Shown one piece after another: positions 45,787 to 54,421 of a DNA stretch of 64,000 nt (positions are counted from its first letter, which is position 1; the number at the start of each line of letters is the position of its first letter). The translations under genes were made by a program, and so were the position numbers. The DNA lies in assembly GCA_016928435.1 (NCBI GenBank), contig JAFGKT010000048.1:62001-126000 (forward strand). The letters are read 5' to 3'. The notes under the pieces were generated by a model. It made no database searches and was not told the DNA's origin. It saw nothing but the letters and a program-made list of their open reading frames with translations. The DNA is from Sedimentisphaerales bacterium. GTDB taxonomy: Bacteria > Planctomycetota > Phycisphaerae > Sedimentisphaerales > SM23-30.

Positions 45787-47625
45787 ATGACCGCTAGAAG
45801 AAGAACTTCACGCAAACCAAAAGACACCCTAGAAGAAAATAAAACCGAAAACCAAACCACCGACACCACCGACACCGCAAACACCGGCGAGTCCGCCCAG
45901 AAACCATCCACTACCAAAAAACGTTCGCATTCTCGCAGACGCTCCAAGCCTAAAACCGAAGACGCCAATCAAAAAACCCCCGACGCCGCGCCCGATCCCA
46001 AGCCTGCTTCCCAGTCAAACAGACATAAGAGAACTTCAAAACCAGACCAACAGCCCCAAGACAATTCATCCGCTGACAAACCCACGACAACTGCATCACG
46101 CGAAATGATCGTCAACACCGCCCAAGAGCAGGAGTGCCGTATTGCTGTATTGGAAAGCGGCAGACTCGAAGAACTCTACACCGAAAGAGCAGGCGGTACA
46201 ACTCACGTCGGCAACATCTACAAAGGCGTCGTCACCAACGTCGAACCCAGCATCCAAGCATGCTTCATCGATTTCGGGATCGGCCAAAACGGATTCCTTC
46301 ACATCAGCGACCTCCAATCCACGTACTTCCCCAACAACGCCAACGCGCCCAAAGAAAGGGTCGGACGAAAACGCCCAAGACGAGACCGACCACCAATCCA
46401 AGAATGCCTCAAAAGAGGACAAGAACTTATCGTCCAGGTAATCAAAGAAGGTATCGGCACAAAAGGACCAACCCTGACAACCTATCTGTCAATACCAGGC
46501 CGCTTCCTCGTGCTAATGCCCGGTATGAATCGCCTAGGGATCAGCCGAAAAATCGAAGACGAATCCATTCGCGCCAAAGCACGAGAAATCCTCCAGCAGC
46601 TCGAACCACCCAAAGACACCGGATTTATCATCCGAACCGCCGGCATCGACCGAACCAAACGCGACCTACAAAGAGATATGAACTATCTGCTGAGACTTTG
46701 GGAGAAAGTGTCACAAAAAATTAAATCCGCCCCGGCACCCGCAGCCATCTATCAAGAGTCAGACCTCGTCATCCGCACCGTACGCGATGTCTTCAATAGC
46801 AACATCACCAGAATCATCTGCGACACCGAAGCCACCGCAAAAAAAATCCGCGACTTCCTCAGTATCGCCATGCCCCGCACCAAATGCCGTATCAGTTACT
46901 ACGACGGCGAAACACCTATATTCGCTAAACACAAAATCGAGCAGGAAATCGAGCGAATCCATAGCCGCCACGTCCCTCTGCGCAGCGGAGGATCAATAGT
47001 GATCGACAGCACCGAAGCCATCGTCGCCATCGATGTCAACAGCGGTAAATATCGAGCTCATGAAGACGCTGAAACAACCTCATACAAAATCAATATAGAA
47101 GCGGCAACAGAGATCGCACGCCAACTAAGATTGCGCGACCTCGGCGGCGTCATCATCATGGACTTCATCGATATGATCCAGGAGAAACACCGACGAGCCG
47201 TCGAAAAAGCTCTGCGCGACGCCGTCAGCTCCGACCGCGCACGCACCAAAATACTCCGCACCAGCCAGTTCGGTATTATCGAAATGACCCGACAGCGTAT
47301 GAGACCGTCCCTCAAACGCAGTACATTTATGGACTGCCCCCATTGCCGAGGAACAGGCCTCATGAAAACTCCCGAAAGCATGACCATCGAAGTCATGCGA
47401 CAAATCCAAAGCTGCGTCTCCAAATCCGTCATCGCTCAGATAAACGTCTCCGTCGCACCCGATGTCGCATCCCACCTGCTAAACCGCAACCGAGCCGCCA
47501 TCACCGAACTCGAAAAAACCAACCACAAAACCATCACCGTCCTAGCGGACCGAAACCTCTCTAACGACCAAGTACAATTCAACAACCTAGACGACCGCGG
47601 AAGCATCATCCCCTACAAAGAATAA
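45787..47625 (+). CDS. Ribonuclease E/G family protein
   Basis: A 612-residue RNase E/G. A ~105-residue Thr/Lys/Pro-rich disordered N-terminal extension precedes the S1 domain (THVGNIYKGVVTNVEPSIQA, FIDFGIGQNGFLH). The catalytic DNase I-like part includes AIVAIDVNSGKYRAHED and LGGVIIMDFIDM, whose Asp residues bind Mg2+. The Zn-link CPHCRGTG is near 518. AAAGGA lies ~11 nt upstream. The extension at the N-terminus, not a degradosome tail at the C-terminus, is notable. Confidence 0.96.
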   Translation: MTARRRTSRKPKDTLEENKTENQTTDTTDTANTGESAQKPSTTKKRSHSRRRSKPKTEDANQKTPDAAPDPKPASQSNRHKRTSKPDQQPQDNSSADKPTTTASREMIVNTAQEQECRIAVLESGRLEELYTERAGGTTHVGNIYKGVVTNVEPSIQACFIDFGIGQNGFLHISDLQSTYFPNNANAPKERVGRKRPRRDRPPIQECLKRGQELIVQVIKEGIGTKGPTLTTYLSIPGRFLVLMPGMNRLGISRKIEDESIRAKAREILQQLEPPKDTGFIIRTAGIDRTKRDLQRDMNYLLRLWEKVSQKIKSAPAPAAIYQESDLVIRTVRDVFNSNITRIICDTEATAKKIRDFLSIAMPRTKCRISYYDGETPIFAKHKIEQEIERIHSRHVPLRSGGSIVIDSTEAIVAIDVNSGKYRAHEDAETTSYKINIEAATEIARQLRLRDLGGVIIMDFIDMIQEKHRRAVEKALRDAVSSDRARTKILRTSQFGIIEMTRQRMRPSLKRSTFMDCPHCRGTGLMKTPESMTIEVMRQIQSCVSKSVIAQINVSVAPDVASHLLNRNRAAITELEKTNHKTITVLADRNLSNDQVQFNNLDDRGSIIPYKE

Positions 47626-47639
47626 TCTCAACCAATTAG

Positions 47640-47664
47640 CCCCCTGACCAGCTCAGGGGGTTTT
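47640..47664 (+). terminator. Rho-independent terminator of the RNase E/G block
   Basis: Perfect 8-bp stem CCCCCTGA / TCAGGGGG with a CCAGC loop, followed by TTTT. It shares its stem with the dnaA terminator at 15304. Confidence 0.9.
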
Positions 47665-47691
47665 ATCTCATGCTCCCCAAATAATCGCCCC

Positions 47692-47734
47692 CATCACCCC
47701 TCAGCTCGGCCCTTCACCACGATAAGCGCGATAG
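47692..47734 (-). repeat. Duplicated 3' end of the glycosyltransferase gene
   Basis: 31 nt (47704-47734) are identical to 48037-48067, which encode YRAYRGEGPS near the glycosyltransferase C-terminus. The preceding ATCACCCCTCA also matches the stop-codon region after a 14-nt deletion. It is a vestigial gene-end copy about 330 bp away. Confidence 0.85.
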
Positions 47735-48000
47735 ATTTTTATCCTGTCAATCTGATCAAAATCCAGTCTTGCTCCACTTAGCTATCTAATTCTAATAACT
47801 CGCCGAATTTATTCGCGTCTCTGCCCCGCCTCTGGCGAACAAAAAATCTTGTTAATCTTGTTAATCTTGTTAATCCTGTCAAAAAAATCCCTGATCTTCC
47901 GTCTCCACTGTGGCAGCGCCTATCGGAAGCGCTATTTTTTAACCTACGACAATCGGTCAATCTATCTGCGGCAATTCACCGCCTCTGTTTACTGTGAATG
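47735..48000. repeat. Family D phrases and family C copy 2
   Basis: 47735-47890 holds family D phrases: ATCCTGTCAATCTGATC, then three tandem TTGTTAATC units and TTAATCCTGTC at about 47847-47882. 47910-47982 is family C (TGGCAGCGCCTATCGG, CGACAATCGGTCAATC). No gene is seen in the 347-bp gap from the terminator to 48012. Confidence 0.65.
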
Positions 48001-48012
48001 CTTACATGAGCA

Positions 48013-49200
48013 TCACCCCTCAAACCGCATCGGCGCGCTCGGCCCTTCACCACGATAAGCGCGATAGTGTTCGTCAATGTGCAAATTCCAAATACGGCCC
48101 CGCTCCAAAAACTTCGCCCGCCTTGCCAGCATCTGCTCATCTCGAGGCAAATCCCAAACCTCCGCTAACGCCTTTGCCACTTGCGCAACGGTCGCCCCCG
48201 CCACACAACGACACCCATACTGCCGCAAATCCTTATCCACATAATAACGCCTATTCTCCATCGTAACAATCGGCACCCCCGCCAACATCGCTGTCAGTAT
48301 CGAAGTATTACGCATGTCCGCACCACGTTCAGGCAGACTCACAAAAACATCAGCCGCCGCTAACCCCATCGCTATCTGCCTTTCGTCAGCGTAACCGGTC
48401 CAAGTCAAACAATCACCCACCCCCAATCGCTCAGCCAAAGCCTTACAATCATCATAATACCGCTGCATACCCGCGAACGCTCCCCCCATAATTACCCCGC
48501 GAACCTTCACCCCGCGATCCGCCAGCGCCGCCGTGGCACGCACCAACACATCAATATTACGACCCGGATGAACATAACCAAAATACGCCCAGCATTTTTC
48601 ATCCTCAGCAATTCCCAACTCCCCCCGCGCCGCCGCTCGCCCCGCAGCATCGCTCGGTTCCATCGAAAAATGCGAACTCACCGGACAGCGATAAATCTTT
48701 TTTCGCCCAATCCCCTGCGCCGCAATTGCCTGCTCATCCCTGCTGTTGGAAACAAAAATCGCGTCAGCACTAACAAACAACGGCCAATAACGCCAACGCA
48801 GCCACTCCCGGCCTATCGCTACATCATGCTGCATCACCACCAAACGCACACCCCGCGCCCGGAGCTTCAGCAGCGGCGCCACTAATGACATCGTCAACCC
48901 GCCCCAACCATAATACTTAATCGTCTGATTCTGCAAATGCACAATGTCCGGCTCCAAAGCCAGAATCTGCTTCACAATCGATAACGCCCGCCCCATACTC
49001 CAACACTTTATCCGTTTATGCACCTCATAACCTTGCGCGATCGTCTCATCCACCAACGGATCATCGCTCGTCAATACATGCACATCGTAATCCCCCCGCT
49101 CCGCCGTCAGCCTCGCAACCAACTCCACATGCCCCGAAACCCCGCAGCTTATCTTCGGAAAACTCCCCGAAACAATTACCAACCGCTTTTTATCCGCCAT
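48013..49200 (-). CDS. Glycosyltransferase family 4 (GT-B)
   Basis: A 395-residue glycosyltransferase. The N-terminal Rossmann half starts LVIVSGSFPKISCGVSGHVE; the C-terminal nucleotide-sugar half includes WAYFGYVHPGRNIDVLVRA, TWTGYADERQIAMGLAAADV and FVSLPERGADMRNTSILTAM, the last matching the acceptor/donor-binding segment of GT4 enzymes. Donor and acceptor cannot be inferred. It is a stand-alone gene surrounded by intergenic repeats on both sides. Confidence 0.9.
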   Translation of the reverse strand: MADKKRLVIVSGSFPKISCGVSGHVELVARLTAERGDYDVHVLTSDDPLVDETIAQGYEVHKRIKCWSMGRALSIVKQILALEPDIVHLQNQTIKYYGWGGLTMSLVAPLLKLRARGVRLVVMQHDVAIGREWLRWRYWPLFVSADAIFVSNSRDEQAIAAQGIGRKKIYRCPVSSHFSMEPSDAAGRAAARGELGIAEDEKCWAYFGYVHPGRNIDVLVRATAALADRGVKVRGVIMGGAFAGMQRYYDDCKALAERLGVGDCLTWTGYADERQIAMGLAAADVFVSLPERGADMRNTSILTAMLAGVPIVTMENRRYYVDKDLRQYGCRCVAGATVAQVAKALAEVWDLPRDEQMLARRAKFLERGRIWNLHIDEHYRAYRGEGPSAPMRFEG

Positions 49201-49236
49201 AGAACAAACCTAATCACAAAAAACCAAACTGCCCCC

Positions 49237-49346
49237 GGTAGGGTGGGCCGTGCCCACCATCCCTGACCTAACGACACCAATTATGTTCACCGCATCGGTG
49301 GATAATTTTTGAACAACATGTTCAAAGTTACCCACGCGATCCCTAG
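49237..49346 (+). repeat. Repeat family A, copies 5 and 6
   Basis: Copy 5: GGTGGGC (49242-49248) / GCCCACC (49252-49258), tail ATCCCTGACCTAACG. Copy 6: outer GTGGATAA (49298-49305) / TTACCCAC (49328-49335), inner TTTGAACA (49308-49315) / TGTTCAAA (49319-49326), tail GCGATCCCTAGCACG. Together they show stem variation with pairing kept. Confidence 0.8.
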
Positions 49347-49364
49347 CACGCCCCTAGTAGCTAC

Positions 49365-49632
49365 TAATCTTTTTTTCGTGTGTTTCGTATATTTCGTGGT
49401 TTCTATTCCCTGACACTGCATCTTCATTGTGCTTCCGACTAATCCCCCTGCGCTCTATATCCGCCTCTGGCAAATATTTTTTTCGTATGTTTCGCGTTTT
49501 TCGCGGTTAATATCTCCCTGACGCATCTTCTTCATTGCACGCACCGACCAACCCCATATGCCAAATACATGCCCCTGGCAGCTAATCTTATTCGCGAATA
49601 TTAGTGTCAATTCGTGGTTCTCTCCCCGGCCA
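49365..49632 (+). repeat. Family D array, two units
   Basis: Two successive units of about 110-130 bp. Each starts with a TTTTTTTCGT-GTTTCG phrase (TTTCGCGTTTTTCGCGG), passes through CCCTGAC and a CTCTATATCCGCC-like segment, and ends CCCCTGGCAGCTAATC and GTCAATTCGTGGTTCTCT. Close relatives lie at 56.9-57.3 kb. No gene is seen in 49201-49648. Confidence 0.75.
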
Positions 49633-49648
49633 AACCACTCTACTATGT

Positions 49649-50284
49649 TCAATACTCAAAAGGCAACCGGCCGAACTGTACCCGCAACTCGTTCTGCATC
49701 TGCCGCAACCGCTGATTGATCTCGGCCACAAAATCTTCCCGCGCCATGGCCTTCGCCTCCGCAGCTGCTATCGGCTCACCATACCGAACTCTAATATTAC
49801 CAATGCCCGGCAACGCCTGCGTCCGAGGCCATGTCTCAAAAGCCCCATCGATAACCACCGGAACCGTCGGCGCCCCAGACTTGCGAGCTATCAACTCAAA
49901 ACCACTCTTGATCGTCTTTATCTTGCCGTCCCGCGTGCGAGTCGCCTCGGGAAACAATACTATCGCCCGCCCCTGCTTCAATCGATCGATTATCACCCTT
50001 ATCGCAGCTAAGTCCGCTTGGTCCCGCTGAATCGGAAAAGCGTTCAACGAACGAATATACTTGTCAAATAATCCCTTATTAAACAAACTGTCCCGCGCAA
50101 TATAATCCAGCTCTCGGCCCAAACTAACTCCGCACAACACCGGGTCCAAAAAACTCTGGTGATTACTCACGAAAAGTACCGGCCCATCTTGCGGTACATG
50201 CTCCCGACCAAAAACTCGCAAGTGAAAAAACGTACTATACATCACCTGCGCACCCCACTGATTCAATCGATACCAAAAACGCAT
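49649..50284 (-). CDS. plsC: 1-acyl-sn-glycerol-3-phosphate acyltransferase
   Basis: PlsC makes phosphatidic acid at the inner membrane. The 211-residue protein has the catalytic NHQSFLDP (H42-x4-D47), the glycerol-phosphate site FPEATRTRDG and a further GAPTVPVVIDG motif. It starts one base after the cmk stop, so the pair is translationally coupled, a pairing seen in several phyla. Confidence 0.92.
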   Translation of the reverse strand: MRFWYRLNQWGAQVMYSTFFHLRVFGREHVPQDGPVLFVSNHQSFLDPVLCGVSLGRELDYIARDSLFNKGLFDKYIRSLNAFPIQRDQADLAAIRVIIDRLKQGRAIVLFPEATRTRDGKIKTIKSGFELIARKSGAPTVPVVIDGAFETWPRTQALPGIGNIRVRYGEPIAAAEAKAMAREDFVAEINQRLRQMQNELRVQFGRLPFEY

Positions 50285-50962
50285 CTATAATTCCCGCCTC
50301 TCAGCAATATAACCGTATAAATATTCCACCACATCGTCGATCGCCATCTCCGAAGTATCAACCACTATCGCGTCATCAGGAACTTTCATAGGCCCAACCG
50401 CCCGAGTCGAGTCGCGGTGGTCCCGCTCCCGCTGAGCCGCCAAAACATCTTCCAGTTTTACCGTCGAGTCCTTCTCCCGAAGTTGCAGCCAACGCCGACG
50501 CGCCCGGCACTCTGCTGACGCGTCCAAATAAAACTTAAACCCCGCATCGGGAAAAACAACACTACCTTGATCCCGCCCTTCGGTAACCAACGAACCTGCC
50601 GTCTCTCCTATCCGCCTCTGCTGCGACACCAACTGCTCACGTACCGCTGCCGCCCCAGCTATATAATGAGCTTGCGCACTGACCTCGCTCGTGCGAATAG
50701 CTTCGGTAATATCATACCCATCCACCAAAACCCGATCCCCCTGCCCGCTGCGCTGCAATGTTATCTTTAGCCGCCCCGCCAGTTCCGCCAAAGCACTGCC
50801 GTCTGTCAAATCCACTCTTCTATCAAGGGCCGCCCAAGTCACCGCCCGGTACATCGCCCCCGTATCCAAATACGTCACCCCCAGACGCGCAGCCAGCAAT
50901 TTCGCCACCGTACTCTTGCCCGAACCCGCCGGACCATCAATTGTTACAATCAAATCCGTCAT
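50285..50962 (-). CDS. cmk: Cytidylate kinase
   Basis: Cmk phosphorylates CMP and dCMP. From the ATG at 50962 it has 225 residues: P-loop GPAGSGKST (9-17), CMP-binding YLDTGAMYRAVTWAA, GRDQGSVVFPDA and the C-terminal REKDSTVKLEDVLAAQRERD-type lid region. An upstream in-frame start at 51076 would add 38 residues of non-homologous sequence, so it is not used. GGTGG lies before the chosen ATG. Confidence 0.95.
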   Translation of the reverse strand: MTDLIVTIDGPAGSGKSTVAKLLAARLGVTYLDTGAMYRAVTWAALDRRVDLTDGSALAELAGRLKITLQRSGQGDRVLVDGYDITEAIRTSEVSAQAHYIAGAAAVREQLVSQQRRIGETAGSLVTEGRDQGSVVFPDAGFKFYLDASAECRARRRWLQLREKDSTVKLEDVLAAQRERDHRDSTRAVGPMKVPDDAIVVDTSEMAIDDVVEYLYGYIAERREL

Positions 50963-51049
50963 GTCGCCACCATTATAACCAGGCAACCCAAATTTGCCCG
51001 CAAATTCCCCAATCCACCCCCAATCAGAGCCGCGAGCGTCAGCGACCGG

Positions 51050-51180
51050 ATTAATTCCCTGACCGCCTGAATCCATTCAACTGCCTAACCCCCCCCGGCC
51101 AATCTAAAATCTGCGAAATCCTGCGAAATCTGCGGATTAAATCCCTGACCATCTGAATCCATTCAACTCCCCAACCGCTG
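51050..51180. repeat. Family D segment upstream of DUF1571
   Basis: Two near-repeats of CCCTGACC-(A/G)-TCTGAATCCATTCAACT (51057-51085 and 51141-51170) flank AATCTGCGAAATCCTGCG and AAATCTGCGGATTAA at about 51108-51135, an internally repeated 10-11-nt phrase. No gene is seen between cmk and DUF1571 (50963-51281). Confidence 0.65.
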
Positions 51181-51188
51181 TGTAATCC

Positions 51189-51217
51189 TTGACGATCGGA
51201 CCAAACCCTCCTACAAT
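51189..51217 (+). promoter_or_regulatory. Promoter of the DUF1571 gene
   Basis: TTGACG (51189-51194), 17 nt, TACAAT (51212-51217). Both hexamers match the consensus at five of six bases; the leader would be about 60 nt. Confidence 0.65.
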
Positions 51218-51281
51218 TATCTACTTACTAATAGCCGGTGTGCGCCAAAATATTATCCTCTACGCCAAAAGGGGCCCTCAA

Positions 51282-52178
51282 ATGACAACAACCAACTCCT
51301 CATATCCCTACCAAAATTTAACCCGCCACGCCGTAGCCTTCATCGGAATTGTTGTTCTACTCAGTATCTCAAACACAAACGCCTACGCCCAAACTCTCGA
51401 TGATCCTAATCACTATACCTTGGAGGGACTCGGAGTCACCGCCGACCAATGTTTTTATGCCGCCGACTGCCCCAACGACCCAAACCGACTCGCAATCAAT
51501 GAGGCACGTATCATCTATTTCGCCCAACACGACCATATCGCACTCCTAGAATGGGCCCTTCAAAAACACACAGATAACATAAATGACTATACAGCAACAT
51601 TTTACAAGCAAGAACGCATCCAAGGCCGACTCAAGCCCGTTGAGGTCATCAGCATCAGATTCCGCGAAAACCCTTTCTCACTGCTGATGGTTTGGCGAGA
51701 GAACGCCGGCCCCGCTGATAAGCTGCTCTATGTGGCCGGGCAAAACGACGGCAATATGCTCGTACACCCGACAGGCTTCTTTTCTTGGATAAGCTCCGTG
51801 TCCCGTGATCCGCACCACCCCGATGTAACACGCAACAGCCTGCGAACTTGCGATCAATTCGGATTCCGCAATACTATAAACAATATGTTGGATGTTTATC
51901 GCCAAGCTTCACGAAACGGAGACCTGCAAATCACCTATGTTGGGCCTACCACAATCGACGACCGACCCTGCCAGGTCTTCGAGCGTAACCTGCCCAACAA
52001 CGGCAACTACCCCTACGCCAAGATGGTCGTCGCCATCGATATCGAATATGTTCTGCCAACCTCCATCACCTGTTACGATTGGCAAGGCAGAATCGTAAGC
52101 CAATACATCTATAAAGACCTCCGTTTCAACACCGGCCTAACCAGCAGCGACTTCACCCCCAGAGCCAACGGCATGTAG
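51282..52178 (+). CDS. DUF1571 domain secreted protein
   Basis: A 298-residue exported protein: signal peptide (~1-36, ending ANAYA-Q), a short linker, then the DUF1571 domain with LQKHTDNINDYTATFYKQER, QGRLKPVEVISIRFRENPFS and CYDWQGRIVSQYIYKDLRFN. The domain is frequent in planctomycetes and resembles LolA-type lipoprotein carriers in pattern; function is unproven. AAGGGG 8 nt upstream supports the ATG at 51282 over an upstream frame extension. Confidence 0.88.
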   Translation: MTTTNSSYPYQNLTRHAVAFIGIVVLLSISNTNAYAQTLDDPNHYTLEGLGVTADQCFYAADCPNDPNRLAINEARIIYFAQHDHIALLEWALQKHTDNINDYTATFYKQERIQGRLKPVEVISIRFRENPFSLLMVWRENAGPADKLLYVAGQNDGNMLVHPTGFFSWISSVSRDPHHPDVTRNSLRTCDQFGFRNTINNMLDVYRQASRNGDLQITYVGPTTIDDRPCQVFERNLPNNGNYPYAKMVVAIDIEYVLPTSITCYDWQGRIVSQYIYKDLRFNTGLTSSDFTPRANGM

Positions 52179-52218
52179 AACACAAAACCTAACCGTGCTA
52201 TAATCGGGCTCTCACAAT

Positions 52219-52241
52219 GTAGGGCGGGCTATGCCCGCCGT
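52219..52241 (+). repeat. Family A-like GC hairpin before mutS2
   Basis: GTAGGGCGGGC-TAT-GCCCGCC: a perfect 7-bp stem. It equals the minus-strand copy at 8236-8255 apart from one stem base. It lies 30 bp upstream of the mutS2 start. Confidence 0.65.
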
Positions 52242-52271
52242 TGGTAAATAATCGTAGCCCCGAGCCCAACC

Positions 52272-54371
52272 ATGAAGCCCAGACGGATACATGAACACAC
52301 CCTCAGAGTGCTGGAGTTCTCCGCGATCCGCCAAATCCTATCACGCTACGCCGCGAGCGAACTGGGCCAAAACGCCGCTCTCCAATTGCATCCTTCGCTC
52401 GATCCGCATTGGATAACCCAGCGTATCGCTGAAACCACCCAAATGCGCAATCTCCTCCAGCAGCAAACCCGCCTGCCAATATCAGGCCTGCGAGACATCA
52501 CAACTATCCTGGGAAAATGCGACGCCGGCACCACGCTCGAACCCGCCCAACTGCTCGAAATCGCCTCAACCCTCGAAACCGCTAACAACCTCAGAGAATT
52601 CCTCACCGCAATCACCGCATACCCCGCCCTGAACAAACTCGCTCAGCAACTCCAAGATTTCACCCCAATCGTCAGCGAAATCAATCGCTGCGTCGAAAAC
52701 GAACAACGACTCGCCGACCACGCCTCCGAAAAACTCCACAACCTACGCCAAACCATCGAAAAACTCGAAGAACAAATCCGTCGCCAGCTAAAACGCATTC
52801 TTTCCGACCCCAATCTCCAAGATGCCATCGAAAACGAAAACATCCTCATCCGCAATAACCGCCCCGTCATCGCCGTAAAGAAAAACTACCGCGCTTGGAT
52901 GCCGGGTCTTGTCATCGACCGGTCCGCCGGCGGAGCAACCCTTTACGTCGAACCACAAGCCCTCGTCCAAGTCAGCAACGAACTCGAAGAAGCTCTCTAC
53001 GAACAAAGCCAGGAAGTCTCACGCATCCTCTGGGAACTCACCCGCCTCGTAACTCAAGAACGCCAAGCCATCCGCTCCACCGTCCAAGCCCTTGGCCATA
53101 TCGATCTCACCTACGCCAAGGCCCGCTTCAGCATCGCCCAAAACCATAACCCACCCACGCTATCCCAGCATAACCGCGTCGTAATGCACGACGCCCGCCA
53201 TCCGCTGCTGCTCGAGTTCGCCTTCCAAAAACAAAAACAACAAGAAAAAACTCAGCCCCACGACCCCTTCAACGCCGTCGTACCCATCAGCCTAACCCTA
53301 GGCCAAGATTACGACCTGCTTCTGCTTACAGGCCCAAACACCGGAGGAAAAACCGTCACCCTAAAAACCCTCGGCATCGCCGCACTCATGCACCAAAGCG
53401 GCATGCACATCGCCGCCGCCCCCAACGCCGAACTCCCTCTATTCCAACGCATCTACGCCGACATCGGCGACGAACAGTCCATCGAACAAAGCCTCAGCAC
53501 CTTCTCAGCTCACATGGCCCAAATCGTCGAACTACTCCAAGGCGCCCATCACGACAGCCTCGTACTGCTCGACGAACTAGGTGCCGGCACCGACCCAACC
53601 GAAGGCGCAGCACTCGCAACCGCCATCCTCAGCCAACTGCTCAAAAAACGCGCAAAAATCATCGCCACCACTCACCTCGGCAACCTCAAACGTTTCGCCT
53701 TCGCGCAAGACCGCGCCAGCAACGCCTCCGTCGACTTCAACCCTCAAACCCTACAGCCCACCTACCGACTCCGCATCGGCGAGCCCGGCACCAGTAACGC
53801 CCTCGCTATCGCCAAAAGACTCAATATGCCACCCGATGTCATCAAACACGCCAAAAGCCTGCTCGGTACTGACGTCGTCGCCGAAGGCGAAATCATGCAG
53901 CAGGCCCAAGCCATCCGCACCGTCGCCCAGAAAGAACAACAAATCGCACAAGACCTACGCCGCCAAGCACAGCAAATCCGCGATAACGCCCAGAAGGAAC
54001 TCCAACGTATCAACCAAGAACGACGAAGCATCCAAGCCGAAGCCGACGCCCAAATCGACCGAGCCTACGAACAAGTACGCCATCAAACCCGCCAATTACT
54101 CCATCGCATGAACAACGCCCCGCAAACCTGGCTCCAGCAAGTCGAGCAGTTCGCCCAAACCATCGAAAACCTAACCTCATCCACCACCCTCGCCCAACGC
54201 CGAGCCAATGTCGTCGCCCATGCTCGCCCAGGTGATTACGTCTTCGTCCGCCGACTCCAACGCACCGCCATGGTCGTAAGCATCCACAAAAAACAAAAAA
54301 CCATGACCGTCTCCATCGACAACAAACACATCGACGTCCCCTTCGAACAAATTTCCGAACCGCCGACTTAA
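52272..54371 (+). CDS. mutS2: MutS2 ATPase lacking the Smr nuclease domain
   Basis: A 699-residue MutS2: N-terminal core (VLEFSAIRQILSRYAASELG), MutS-type clamp, ATPase with Walker A TGPNTGGKTVTLKT near residue 355 and LLDELGAGTDPTEGAAL, then a coiled coil (~530-620) and a KOW-like domain (GDYVFVRRLQRTAMVVSIH). Family members are usually near 780 residues and end in an Smr endonuclease domain; this protein stops after the KOW-like part and no Smr sequence follows. It may act on stalled ribosomes or recombination intermediates without nicking. No clear ribosome site precedes the ATG. Confidence 0.93.
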   Translation: MKPRRIHEHTLRVLEFSAIRQILSRYAASELGQNAALQLHPSLDPHWITQRIAETTQMRNLLQQQTRLPISGLRDITTILGKCDAGTTLEPAQLLEIASTLETANNLREFLTAITAYPALNKLAQQLQDFTPIVSEINRCVENEQRLADHASEKLHNLRQTIEKLEEQIRRQLKRILSDPNLQDAIENENILIRNNRPVIAVKKNYRAWMPGLVIDRSAGGATLYVEPQALVQVSNELEEALYEQSQEVSRILWELTRLVTQERQAIRSTVQALGHIDLTYAKARFSIAQNHNPPTLSQHNRVVMHDARHPLLLEFAFQKQKQQEKTQPHDPFNAVVPISLTLGQDYDLLLLTGPNTGGKTVTLKTLGIAALMHQSGMHIAAAPNAELPLFQRIYADIGDEQSIEQSLSTFSAHMAQIVELLQGAHHDSLVLLDELGAGTDPTEGAALATAILSQLLKKRAKIIATTHLGNLKRFAFAQDRASNASVDFNPQTLQPTYRLRIGEPGTSNALAIAKRLNMPPDVIKHAKSLLGTDVVAEGEIMQQAQAIRTVAQKEQQIAQDLRRQAQQIRDNAQKELQRINQERRSIQAEADAQIDRAYEQVRHQTRQLLHRMNNAPQTWLQQVEQFAQTIENLTSSTTLAQRRANVVAHARPGDYVFVRRLQRTAMVVSIHKKQKTMTVSIDNKHIDVPFEQISEPPT

Positions 54372-54421
54372 ACGCAACTATAACTATATATCCATCGAAA
54401 ACTGCAAAAGGACTCGCATTC

